DNA from: a virus
Length of the DNA stretch: 64,000 nt
Virus record (IMG/VR): IMGVR_UViG_3300008448_000036
Location: 1-64,000 of that record
Direction: 5' to 3' (one strand)
Positions within the stretch are counted from its first letter, which is position 1. Each line of letters starts with the position of its first letter. The position numbers and the translations under genes were made by a program. Below, one piece after another: positions 38,930 through 47,564 of the stretch. The notes beneath the pieces are model-generated. The model made no database searches, had not been told where the DNA came from, and saw only the letters and a list, made by a program, of their open reading frames with translations.

Positions 38930-40059
38930 TACTCTGTCAGTAATTCTTGTTCCTCTCCTTCAATATTATAAAAAGATTTTGAATCTCCTTCTCTTGTATC
39001 AAACTTAACAACAACTTCTTGCTCCATAAGATCAAGAACTGCTTTTTTGAAAGCCTCATCTGTTTTCATTAATTCTTCCCAACCAGCTTGTTGGAATTTT
39101 TTAGGTTTACCATTTACCTCAATTTCATACCAAGCACCAGATTGTTTAATAAACGGTTTAACCGCCTCAAAAATACTCTCTTCATCTAAGATACCATACT
39201 GGTCTGCCCACATAATACGGAATAAACACTCACGACCTTGAGTACCGAATCTACTTTTTTCCAGTCTTGCTTTTACTTCTGATCCGATACGGTATCCACG
39301 CGAATCAATTACATAACTATCCTTGGCTCTACGACCAGTTAGCCAAACTCTTAGGCTATATGAATATGTAAGGGCTTTTCCACCAGGAGTTGTATATTTT
39401 TCGCTATCTGTAGCATATTTTGGATTTTGTACATTAAGATTTGTTTTAAGTTGATTCAGGATTAATAATGTTGCTTGCTTATTTGCAATAGGTTGAATTA
39501 ATTTTGATAAACCTTTAGCCAAAATACGTGGTTTTACCGCCATAGATGACTGTGGATCAAAATCTCCTTCAAGATCTGTCTTACTTGGAGTAAGAGCCAT
39601 TGAGTCCCAAACAAATAGAAATTTATCATCTGTAGTTTTTAACAAGTCTTCAATTGTTTCTAACACAAACTCTACAGATTCTGCTTGTAAATAAAGCAGA
39701 TTTTCCATATTACATCCAATTTTACTCAAAAACTCTGGATCGATGGCACTTTCTGAGTCAAAGTAGACTACTGAAATTCCTTGCTTCTGAGCATTTGCAG
39801 CTATTTGCGCTGCCATATAGCTTTTACCGCTTGAACTCTCACCTGCAAGTTCACTAATTTTTCCTACTGGAATTCCTGCTAGTTTTCCCCTACAAATAAT
39901 AGAATCCAACCAGCGTGAACCCGTAGAGATCCAATCAGTTACCTCCGTAGGATTTTCCTCTTGAAGATCAAATGCTACTTCACGACCTGCTTTTTTGTTA
40001 ATCATAGCACGCATATCTGCAATGCTTATTTTTCCTGCTGTTGTTTGTTTTTTTGCCAT
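38929..40059 (-). CDS. uvsX: RecA/UvsX-like recombinase (376 aa)
   Basis: The RecA core is clear: Walker A GESSSGKSYMAAQIA (about residues 73-87), DSESAIDPEFLSKIG, Walker B FLFVWDSMALTPSK, and LILNQLKTNLNVQNP at the DNA-binding L2 region. The N-terminal residues resemble T4 UvsX more than bacterial RecA in length and in their STGSRWLDSII start. It forms filaments on ssDNA for recombination-dependent replication. It has its own promoter and a leader hairpin (40081-40138), downstream of the SSB gene. Confidence 0.95.
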   Translation of the reverse strand: MAKKQTTAGKISIADMRAMINKKAGREVAFDLQEENPTEVTDWISTGSRWLDSIICRGKLAGIPVGKISELAGESSSGKSYMAAQIAANAQKQGISVVYFDSESAIDPEFLSKIGCNMENLLYLQAESVEFVLETIEDLLKTTDDKFLFVWDSMALTPSKTDLEGDFDPQSSMAVKPRILAKGLSKLIQPIANKQATLLILNQLKTNLNVQNPKYATDSEKYTTPGGKALTYSYSLRVWLTGRRAKDSYVIDSRGYRIGSEVKARLEKSRFGTQGRECLFRIMWADQYGILDEESIFEAVKPFIKQSGAWYEIEVNGKPKKFQQAGWEELMKTDEAFKKAVLDLMEQEVVVKFDTREGDSKSFYNIEGEEQELLTE

Positions 40060-40073
40060 ATTTTCCTCGGGTT

Positions 40074-40108
40074 AAAAAAAGAGGGAGCCGACACTTGCCG
40101 ACTCCCTC
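40074..40108 (-). terminator. Hairpin terminator or leader hairpin before uvsX
   Basis: The arms GAGGGAG and CTCCCTC (40081-40108) close a longer imperfect stem of about 13 pairs, followed by TTTTTTT on the minus strand. It ends SSB transcripts and also lies one or two bases after the -10 box of the promoter at 40110-40138. Confidence 0.75.
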
Positions 40109-40109
40109 A

Positions 40110-40138
40110 GTTATACTACACTAAATTTTGAGTGTTAA
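40110..40138 (-). promoter_or_regulatory. Promoter for uvsX
   Basis: TTAACA (40133-40138), a 17-bp spacer and TATAAC (40110-40115) on the minus strand; the -35 overlaps the SSB stop codon. Each box is one mismatch from consensus. The hairpin at 40081-40108 begins right after the -10. Confidence 0.6.
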
Positions 40139-40914
40139 GAGTCTAGTAATTCATCAAATGCAGCATCGACCGCATTCTTTTCAACCTTCTTAACAGCAGG
40201 ACGACCAGCTGGTTTAGCACCAAACTTTGCGGTTTCTGTGCTGTGTTCTTCTGCATCACCTTCACCAGCAAGGTATTCGTCAAGAATTACACCAACTTCA
40301 TCACTTGACTTACGAGTATGCAGTTTCTCAAAATCAGGTAGTGACTCTAATAGCTCTTTACAATCTTCGCTTGAACCTTGGCAAAGCTTGCTTGTTTTAC
40401 GAGCAGGTGTAATTTTTGTAGTTGGAAACGATTGACCAGGATTTTTGCTTGTTGAAAGCGTTAGGTCTGTTCCCTGTTCAGGGTCGGTGATATCACCGTA
40501 GTCAGGATTTAGTACAAGATTGATCAGATCTTGATACGCATTCTTACCATAACCCCAAACTTTTACGCCTTCCTTCTCTTCACCACGAACTACAACTGGT
40601 GAAAAGAATCGTTGACGAGGAAGGAACTTTTTAGCCATCTTGGCTGATTCTTCGTTCTTTTCCTTGTACAACTTGCTTGCAAAATCGCAAGCAGGACAGG
40701 CATCAGCAAAGTTCTTTTTTGGACATAGGAAGCCACCTTGTGACCCTAGTTCATAATGGAACCAATACTCCTTAAATGGATCACCATCGGGAGTAGGAAC
40801 AATACGCACTGAGTAACTATTACCCTCTTTAGGACTCCAAAAAGAGGTCTTGTTACCACCCTTGTTAGTTAGTGCGTTCAGTTTTTGCTTCATCTTGTTA
40901 ATATCAATAGCCAT
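40135..40914 (-). CDS. ssb: gp32-like single-stranded DNA-binding protein (259 aa)
   Basis: The layout follows T4 gp32: a basic N-terminal segment (MKQKLNALTNKGGNKTSFW) for cooperativity, an OB-fold with an inserted zinc module (GGFLCPKKNFADACPACDFA), and an acidic C-terminal tail ending DAAFDELLDS for partner binding. The zinc site here is CPxxxxxxxxCPxC, close to the gp32 type. It coats ssDNA during replication and recombination and precedes uvsX in the genome, as expected. Confidence 0.9.
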   Translation of the reverse strand: MAIDINKMKQKLNALTNKGGNKTSFWSPKEGNSYSVRIVPTPDGDPFKEYWFHYELGSQGGFLCPKKNFADACPACDFASKLYKEKNEESAKMAKKFLPRQRFFSPVVVRGEEKEGVKVWGYGKNAYQDLINLVLNPDYGDITDPEQGTDLTLSTSKNPGQSFPTTKITPARKTSKLCQGSSEDCKELLESLPDFEKLHTRKSSDEVGVILDEYLAGEGDAEEHSTETAKFGAKPAGRPAVKKVEKNAVDAAFDELLDS

Positions 40915-40964
40915 TTGTATTACTCCTATTTGTCGGTCGGTAAATCTCCCGCCGAACTGTTGTG

Positions 40965-40991
40965 AACTCTACCATGTCATAATGTAGAGTT
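40965..40991 (-). promoter_or_regulatory. Inverted repeat upstream of the ssb gene
   Basis: AACTCTAC (40965-40972) and GTAGAGTT (40984-40991) form a hairpin or operator in the 75-bp gap before the SSB start codon. Weak -35-like TTAACT and -10-like TAGAGT sequences overlap the arms, so it may be a controlled promoter. Confidence 0.35.
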
Positions 40992-41232
40992 AAAGTACAA
41001 AATTAATTTCTTTTTCTACGACTTCACCAATAACCGTGGTCATATTAAAAATTCTAAACTCATTTAGATCAACATCCCAAACTAAACGTAATCCATCTTT
41101 TAGCGGTGGTGGGCCACTGTTACCCTTTATCTTACCAGCTAAAAATCCCGCTGGCAAGTCTTTTAATTCTGCAAAATTAATTTCACGAAGAGTGCCGTCT
41201 TTTTTTCTAAAAGTCGCATTGTAAACTTTCAT
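40990..41232 (-). CDS. Hypothetical protein (80 aa)
   Basis: A small beta-rich protein (MKVYNATFRKKDGTLREINF, DGLRLVWDVDLNEFRIFN) with a PPP turn. It resembles WYL/SH3-sized domains in length and strand content only, so no family is assigned. It sits between the tubulin-like gene and the SSB gene. Confidence 0.6.
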   Translation of the reverse strand: MKVYNATFRKKDGTLREINFAELKDLPAGFLAGKIKGNSGPPPLKDGLRLVWDVDLNEFRIFNMTTVIGEVVEKEINFVL

Positions 41233-41240
41233 ATATTCTC

Positions 41241-42068
41241 CTATTTCTGTATTTGCGAACTAGATGCTGTGATTATACAGTAATTTTGTTCCGACTTTGT
41301 AGAGTGTATTATATACGAAATTTTAATACTGTCAACAGTTTTCTTTTTTAGGTGATTTTTTATTTCTTTATAAATTTTTCCATCTGTTTTTAATTGTTCT
41401 TCATTAATAAAGAAATAATAACATTTAAAGTCTACATTCTCTAGTTTATAAAAAAGTTTTTCATTATCATCTTCAAGTGTATATGCACCATACGTACTAA
41501 TACAAGATATATCTTTTGGTGGAGTAAAATTATCTACTACAGCTGGTCTTCTACCAGACATATCTAATCCATAAATGGTTCGAAATATAGTGTTATTTAT
41601 CTCTTTAAAGTGATTTATCACGGGAACATCCCCATTTATTTCTTCAATACACAAATTATCAATTAATATTAATGATCTAAACATTCCAGATCTTGCATAT
41701 TCTTGTAATACATTAAAAACTACTTTTTCATGTAAGATGTTTTTTATCAACATTGGCTCTGGTCTTACATATACCACAAAAACATTTTTTCTATCTCTTA
41801 GATGATAAAGAACTTTTAAAGATGCAGCACTTATATTTCCACCACCACCTATAAATATCATTATATTTGAATGACAATCTTTTAAAAAGTTTGAAACATC
41901 TGGAAAATCTTGCTCACATTTTTCTGGGTCGTCATATTTGGGTACAGAGAAACAGTTTGGTCCTTCTATCTCTGAATCAATTAATTTAATCTGATAAGAT
42001 GGATCATTTAGATCTTCATATAATTCTGCTATATTACACCCAGCTTGTCCTAATCCTATAATTGTCAT
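41241..42068 (-). CDS. Divergent tubulin/FtsZ-like protein (275 aa)
   Basis: The N-terminus MTIIGLGQAGCNIAELYED fits the first GTP-binding loop of the tubulin superfamily (tubulin QAGQCGNQIG; FtsZ GVGGGGxN). About 60 residues later FIGGGGNISAASLKVLYHLR stands where FtsZ and tubulin have the GGGTGTG phosphate loop, followed by a strand VFVVYVRPEP, like FtsZ VAVVTKPF. The phosphate loop is not canonical, and the chain is shorter than FtsZ (about 380). It may be a cytoskeletal protein that positions phage DNA, as PhuZ does in giant phages, but a Rossmann-type protein is the alternative. Confidence 0.5.
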   Translation of the reverse strand: MTIIGLGQAGCNIAELYEDLNDPSYQIKLIDSEIEGPNCFSVPKYDDPEKCEQDFPDVSNFLKDCHSNIMIFIGGGGNISAASLKVLYHLRDRKNVFVVYVRPEPMLIKNILHEKVVFNVLQEYARSGMFRSLILIDNLCIEEINGDVPVINHFKEINNTIFRTIYGLDMSGRRPAVVDNFTPPKDISCISTYGAYTLEDDNEKLFYKLENVDFKCYYFFINEEQLKTDGKIYKEIKNHLKKKTVDSIKISYIIHSTKSEQNYCIITASSSQIQK

Positions 42069-42069
42069 A

Positions 42070-43278
42070 TTATACCTTAAGTTTTAATTTTTTCATGTCG
42101 CCGTAATTTTTACCAGCTTTTACATTTACTATAAATTTTCCGAATTGGGTATCTTGTACTATTTGTACAAGATCAATAATATATTTTTTTTCGTCGTCAC
42201 TAACATCAAATACAGCTTCATCGTGTAATAAAAATGCTACAAAAGATTTTTTATTTTCTAAGAAATCATCAGTTTTTATAATTTGTCTATGGAATAGATC
42301 AATAAAAGTACTTTGATTTATATATGGAATAGCATGATGTTCATCACTTTCAATTTTTCTTCCATAAATTGTTTTAACGTGAGTACCATCCCAATGATTA
42401 TTTCTTAATTCTTCTTTTTTGAAGATACTATCTAATCCATCAGAATATTGTAAAGCATAAGGATTGCTTGAACCATAAAGCCATGAAATTACGGCATCTT
42501 TTGCTTCAGATCTAGATATAGAAGTGTTAAAAACATCTCGATTTATCATATCATAAACATCTTCATCTGGTTGTTTTCCACCCACAAGGCCAATTGCTGT
42601 TCTTAATTCAGCAGCATTGATATCAAATGATACAAACCAATCATTTTGTGGTTTCAATACGTTACGATAAGCTTTTGGAAAATTTTGTATTGGAAAACTT
42701 TTACGATTTGTAGATATTCTTCCCGTTACAGCACCAAACATATTGTAAGAAATATATTTTGTAATATTTAAAAATCTTCTGTAGTAGGAAAGATCTTTAT
42801 CTTTTTCAATATTTTTCTTCATTAGTTCATAATCTAAATTTAGATCTCTATATCTAATATCCGTAAGAAGCTCATTAAATCTTCTATAAAATTCATATTC
42901 TGCGGGACGAGAGTAAGTATTTAGTACGTGTTCTGTAACTTTATTTTTCACTTCACAGTATTCAATTAAAAAATTTTTAGGAGTTAGATCAAAAAAACAA
43001 TTTTCTGATAAAGAAACTTTGGCTTCTACAAAAGAAGAGATAAAGGCTTTCATACGATTAGAAATTTTTTGCCAATCTTCTTTTAAGTAATCTGGTACTA
43101 CATTTTCTATTTTTTGTCCCTGTGCATAAATTTGTGCATATTCTATATTTTTATTTTTTAAATATGGTGAATATGACCATGTTTTTGTTAAGTCGTCAGG
43201 TATGGTTTTAAAATTTAACTCATTATTACAATATATCCCTACGCATTCTTTTTTATCGTCTAAAGTTTGAAAAATCAT
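42070..43278 (-). CDS. Small family A DNA polymerase (402 aa)
   Basis: All three polymerase A motifs are visible: motif A SFDINAAELRTA (Asp219), motif B RSEAKDAVISWLYG (256-269), and motif C LLHDEAVFDV (His352-Asp353-Glu354). TGRISTNRKSFPIQNFP (185-201) is the DNA-binding/thumb segment typical of the family. There is no 3'-5' or 5'-3' exonuclease domain and the thumb region is reduced, so it is far smaller than T7 or Pol I enzymes. It may serve gap filling or repair beside the DnaE polymerase of the same phage. It is next to the tubulin-like and SSB genes. Confidence 0.85.
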   Translation of the reverse strand: MIFQTLDDKKECVGIYCNNELNFKTIPDDLTKTWSYSPYLKNKNIEYAQIYAQGQKIENVVPDYLKEDWQKISNRMKAFISSFVEAKVSLSENCFFDLTPKNFLIEYCEVKNKVTEHVLNTYSRPAEYEFYRRFNELLTDIRYRDLNLDYELMKKNIEKDKDLSYYRRFLNITKYISYNMFGAVTGRISTNRKSFPIQNFPKAYRNVLKPQNDWFVSFDINAAELRTAIGLVGGKQPDEDVYDMINRDVFNTSISRSEAKDAVISWLYGSSNPYALQYSDGLDSIFKKEELRNNHWDGTHVKTIYGRKIESDEHHAIPYINQSTFIDLFHRQIIKTDDFLENKKSFVAFLLHDEAVFDVSDDEKKYIIDLVQIVQDTQFGKFIVNVKAGKNYGDMKKLKLKV

Positions 43279-43284
43279 TTTTCC

Positions 43285-44595
43285 TCACGGTGCAAATCTG
43301 ATAATTTTTTCTTCTTGCTCACCCGGTGGAAGATTTATAACATCTTCAAATTTTGAAGTAAAGTACTCTTTTTTTAGTAAAATATTTTTGTATCCATTAA
43401 ATATTCTATTTGTCTCAAAGACAGCTTTTTCTAATCCATATGAATTAGAAATATTTTTTATTTTTTTTTGTAATAAATATAGTTGTTCATCATTTAATTT
43501 AGATTTGTTAGATGATGCTCTTAAAAATACATATAATTCTAACCATTTTTCTAAAGGATTTGCTCTATAGTATTCTTCTATTGTTAGGTTTTCTCTTTTA
43601 AATGTTTTTATTTCTTCGCCGCATCTTGTAGGAGATATATCCACATATTCTGGTTTTTCACTTACCAACTTTTTATATATTCTAATATAGGATTCTCTAA
43701 GATAGAACAAATCATATTCATAAGATTTTATAAACTGCTTCTTAAAGGTGTCTTCCGTGTTTGAAAGATTATATTTTTTCATGTATGGAACCATATTACT
43801 GGATCCTATGTTTGCTATTAATCTCCAAGGAGCGTTTCTATCTATAAAAAATCCATATCTTTGGGCGGATTGTACGAAAAATTCAAAGTTTTTATCATTT
43901 AGATATTTTCTACATTTAACTAAATCATCTGTAAAATCATCAACAGCTACTTCAACAACTAATCCACTTATATTTGGTGATGCATATCTGGAAAGAATAA
44001 AATCACTAAAAACTATTGAAGAATTTTCATCATAGTTTATCATATATTTTGTTAATATCTTAGTAAAGTCATTAAAATTTTTAATCTTATTAGAATCTAT
44101 ATTTTCAACAAATTTATCTCTAAAGACATAATACAACTTATAAATAAATTGATCAAACTCAAAAGTTGGAGAAGACCAGCCTACAACTGGCGCTAGATTA
44201 CTATATGGACCCTCTCTAGATAGGTTTGTTAAGATGTTGCAGCTTTTATTAAAGTAATCTGCCATATCTTCAAAAGCGTCAACAACAAAATTCATTGCAA
44301 ATAAATTTTTTGGAGTATTACTAAATTTTTTTATAAAAGAGTTTTCTTGAAAATCTACATCATTTATTCTCGAAGAAGGTGATTTTCCTATCTTCTTACC
44401 AGTAAATACACTATCAGATTTATCATCAATTCTTCCATAGAATGGTTTATCTACTGTTAAATCTATATGCGGAGATAAAATATAATTATGAGGAGCTTCC
44501 AGTGGAATAGGCATAACTCTAGTGTCGTATGCTTTTCTGTTTCTAAATGATTTTAGGGCATTTTGAGAATTATTTCCTCTTGAATAAAAAGCCAT
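43285..44595 (-). CDS. Hypothetical structural protein candidate (436 aa)
   Basis: I do not recognise the family. The first 75 residues are loosely structured, with patterns (LSPHIDLTVDKPFYGRIDD) that could pack on other virion proteins, and the remainder is mainly alpha-helical and Tyr/Phe/Lys-rich. It is located directly after the large baseplate-side genes in transcription order, so I suspect a tail or baseplate component. The last gene of the structural block before the replication genes. Confidence 0.6.
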   Translation of the reverse strand: MAFYSRGNNSQNALKSFRNRKAYDTRVMPIPLEAPHNYILSPHIDLTVDKPFYGRIDDKSDSVFTGKKIGKSPSSRINDVDFQENSFIKKFSNTPKNLFAMNFVVDAFEDMADYFNKSCNILTNLSREGPYSNLAPVVGWSSPTFEFDQFIYKLYYVFRDKFVENIDSNKIKNFNDFTKILTKYMINYDENSSIVFSDFILSRYASPNISGLVVEVAVDDFTDDLVKCRKYLNDKNFEFFVQSAQRYGFFIDRNAPWRLIANIGSSNMVPYMKKYNLSNTEDTFKKQFIKSYEYDLFYLRESYIRIYKKLVSEKPEYVDISPTRCGEEIKTFKRENLTIEEYYRANPLEKWLELYVFLRASSNKSKLNDEQLYLLQKKIKNISNSYGLEKAVFETNRIFNGYKNILLKKEYFTSKFEDVINLPPGEQEEKIIRFAP

Positions 44596-44606
44596 ATAAT
44601 TATCTC

Positions 44607-47210
44607 CTACTTCTTACCGTACTTTTTAGCTCTTAATTGTTCAATAGTCATTCTATGAACAGGGGTATTAATTAATCTTCCATAGTTTACAAATCTTGCA
44701 TCTAACTTACTTGTTATTTCACCTCTAGCAACATGCGTGTCTGTTTTTAAAATCATATATACACCACCTAATCCTATTTGACTTGCAAGCTGTTTAACGG
44801 CTTGAGATGGATTAGTTTTAGAATAAAATATTGGATTTATAATAACTAAATCTCCCGGCCTAAAAAAACAAGGACCGTACATATCTATATCACTGTTATA
44901 GACACCTCTAAACATACCAGGGATATTTCCTCCTTCATTTACAATTCTAGCCTCTCTAACACCTGGTATATCTTCTGCTTTATAAGATATTTTTCTAAGT
45001 AGTCCAACATTAGATCCAACTGTGAAAGTAAATAATCCTTTTTCATCATTTCCTGCAAGATCTGTAGTATCAATATCATCTTTATGAAGAGCAGGTATGT
45101 ATATAAATATAATGTTAGAAGTTTTTCCAACGCCTTCAGTACCTACACCTCTAACGTGCTCATCTGATCCATTAATTGCATTTTTTAATAATGTGGTAGA
45201 AATAAAATCTTCTGGGTGGTAATTTGTTAAAAAATCACCAACCTTAGAACTTACAGAAGAAGCTAAAATTCTTGGTGATGAATTTTCTGTTCCGTGTAAT
45301 CTAGTTCCAAAAACTCCAATTATAGATAGTCTAGCAAGATCTAAAATATCTGTCAAGAACTGTTTCAGAGTCCACTCTAAAATACCAGCCTGTACAATTT
45401 TTTCCCAAAACCACTTATTAAAAAACTCCAGAGAAATTGGCAAATATCCAATGTTATGACTATAAAATTTTATACCTGGATCTGTATTAGCTTTTGTAGC
45501 AGTAGCAGATCTTAACATGCTTTGATCTGAATTATGCATACTTTCAATAAATTGTTGATAAGAACCGGCAGTTGGAACTATAACATCACCTATAAAAAGG
45601 TATATATCATCAAATTTTAAATCAGTACCAAGTTGTTTAGAACATAACTCAATTAAATCTTGTAGAAACATAAAATTTATTGTAGTAGGGGCAGCTTCGG
45701 CACCAAGTGCTTCGTTTGTGGGAATTCTTGTATCAGTTGGAGTAACGGAGGCAGGCCCAGTACCCTCTGAATTTCTATCATTTTGAGCATCAGGCGGTTT
45801 TTTTGCTTCTGCAGCAACTTGAGCTTCGCGAGCATTTTGAAACGCCATAGATCCAACTAGCTTACCGATAGAAGCCGCTAGTGATTCTTCAGTTCCTAGA
45901 GTATTATAAGTAAATTCTGATGGTTGACTATCAGCTCTTTGAGCTTTTCTAGCTTCACTACCATCTACGTCTATTTCATTCCTAGAATCACTTAAGCCTA
46001 ACTCTGCGGGCGTATATGTAATAGATCTTATAATTTTTCCACTATAAAGTCCAAAAGTAAATGCTTGCCATATACTTAAGCCTAAATCTCTTTTTTCTGT
46101 ATCTGCTGCTTCATCTAATTCTTTTGCTTTCTTTTTACCCGCTTCTTCGACTTGTTGTTCGGATTTTCCTGAATCTTTTGCATCTTGTTTAGCTTTATCT
46201 ATTAATTTTTGTCTATCTTTCTTTTTTAATTTATAAGATTGAACTTTTGCTCTTGTTTCTGGACTGTTGGTTAGTATGTTAGATTCTGATAAAATTAATG
46301 TACTCTCTACCGCTCCGTGATAATCTATAGTAACATCTATAGTTTGATTATCATTAAAAGATATATCATGCCTTACAGGATATAAAAATAACATATTTGT
46401 AGTATCATCAATGGCATCTTGTAGTTGTTTTGCAAAAACCTTAAGAGATGTCTGTCCTGATTCAACATTAAAGACGTTATGTCCTGTATTACCAAGTAAA
46501 TCAATTATTTGAGCATAAGAGAGAGGCATATAGCCAACTTTTACTTTAATTCTATAATAGTGAGGATCACTTCTTAGCGCACTGTTAAATAAATCAGAAT
46601 AGTAGAATACAGTTTCTTGTCCGTCTTTATTTCTTAATCTTCTTGGTTCCAACAAAGAGTCTATTGATTGAAACTTTAATTTTAATTTTGCTGTAATTGC
46701 TGAATTTGCCTCTGCTTGATTTTGTCCTATATATTGATAATCAAAAGAAACTATGTTAGCTAAATCTATTGTTCCTTTCCTGTTTGCACTCAATACATCA
46801 TCAGCATCTTCATTTCCACCAACTCTATGAATTCCATGATCAAAAGGAATTCTAAATATTTCTTCAAATGTATGTCCGCCTCTATTTGCAATTCCGTTTG
46901 GATAATCAACTTTATAAAGCTCTAATCTTGGTTGAAGTGCAGCTAAAATATTTGGTGGAATTTTTCTTAATGTAGTTATATTTTCGCCTTTACTTAAGGC
47001 AGAGATTAAACCTGCATTACCTTTTCCATCGTTTCCTGTTTTTCTAACTCTTCTACCAAGAGCAGCATAACCAGGTCTTCGATCTAACATCAAATCCCCA
47101 GCTGCCGCAGCTTTTTGTAATATTGCAGGTAATCTATAGATAAGATAATGTTGATAATCTTGTACTAAAGCTTCATAACCCTGTGGTGTATTAATTTCTA
47201 CTACTGCCAT
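44607..47210 (-). CDS. Large putative baseplate/tail protein (867 aa)
   Basis: No named family is recognised. A first part (TPQGYEALVQDYQHYLIYRL), beta-rich middle parts (VTIDYHGAVESTLILSES), a central Lys/Gln/Glu linker (about residues 330-370), and a C-terminal half with helical packing (WFWEKIVQAGILEWTLKQ) suggest a multi-domain assembly protein. It lies two bases after the gp53-LysM gene and after the tail genes, which points to the baseplate hub or wedge. Confidence 0.65.
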   Translation of the reverse strand: MAVVEINTPQGYEALVQDYQHYLIYRLPAILQKAAAAGDLMLDRRPGYAALGRRVRKTGNDGKGNAGLISALSKGENITTLRKIPPNILAALQPRLELYKVDYPNGIANRGGHTFEEIFRIPFDHGIHRVGGNEDADDVLSANRKGTIDLANIVSFDYQYIGQNQAEANSAITAKLKLKFQSIDSLLEPRRLRNKDGQETVFYYSDLFNSALRSDPHYYRIKVKVGYMPLSYAQIIDLLGNTGHNVFNVESGQTSLKVFAKQLQDAIDDTTNMLFLYPVRHDISFNDNQTIDVTIDYHGAVESTLILSESNILTNSPETRAKVQSYKLKKKDRQKLIDKAKQDAKDSGKSEQQVEEAGKKKAKELDEAADTEKRDLGLSIWQAFTFGLYSGKIIRSITYTPAELGLSDSRNEIDVDGSEARKAQRADSQPSEFTYNTLGTEESLAASIGKLVGSMAFQNAREAQVAAEAKKPPDAQNDRNSEGTGPASVTPTDTRIPTNEALGAEAAPTTINFMFLQDLIELCSKQLGTDLKFDDIYLFIGDVIVPTAGSYQQFIESMHNSDQSMLRSATATKANTDPGIKFYSHNIGYLPISLEFFNKWFWEKIVQAGILEWTLKQFLTDILDLARLSIIGVFGTRLHGTENSSPRILASSVSSKVGDFLTNYHPEDFISTTLLKNAINGSDEHVRGVGTEGVGKTSNIIFIYIPALHKDDIDTTDLAGNDEKGLFTFTVGSNVGLLRKISYKAEDIPGVREARIVNEGGNIPGMFRGVYNSDIDMYGPCFFRPGDLVIINPIFYSKTNPSQAVKQLASQIGLGGVYMILKTDTHVARGEITSKLDARFVNYGRLINTPVHRMTIEQLRAKKYGKK

Positions 47211-47212
47211 TT

Positions 47213-47554
47213 TTACCCTCTATCTTTTACCATGAACGATACAAACAATTCTAAATCTATAGGTATTTTTATCATATCTCCAACTTTTATTAAAGTTTCG
47301 CAACCTATTTTATTAAAAGTTAATATCATCCACCAATTTTCAGCGCCACCTGCATACTTTTCGGCAATTTTATAAATTCTATCTCCAACTCCCCAAATAT
47401 ATTCTCTGTATGCTATCTGGTTTATTTCTTTTTCAGTTGGATAAACAATAGTTTTAGTCCCATAATATTCTATATGCTTAGTTGATCTTTCTTCTAACAT
47501 ATTACTATATTCATCTGTGTCGTTTATTAAAATTCTTCTTCCTGAATGTCTCAT
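47213..47554 (-). CDS. Baseplate wedge gp53-like LysM protein (113 aa)
   Basis: The C-terminal 60 residues contain YIWGVGDRIYKIAEKYAG followed by NWWMILTFNKI and IKVGDMIKIP, a LysM-like domain. Short phage proteins with a single LysM domain in the tail operon are typical of T4 gp53 and of related small baseplate adaptors. It probably joins the wedge around the hub. It sits between the 664-aa and 867-aa structural genes. Confidence 0.75.
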   Translation of the reverse strand: MRHSGRRILINDTDEYSNMLEERSTKHIEYYGTKTIVYPTEKEINQIAYREYIWGVGDRIYKIAEKYAGGAENWWMILTFNKIGCETLIKVGDMIKIPIDLELFVSFMVKDRG

Positions 47555-47564
47555 TAGCTTCTCC

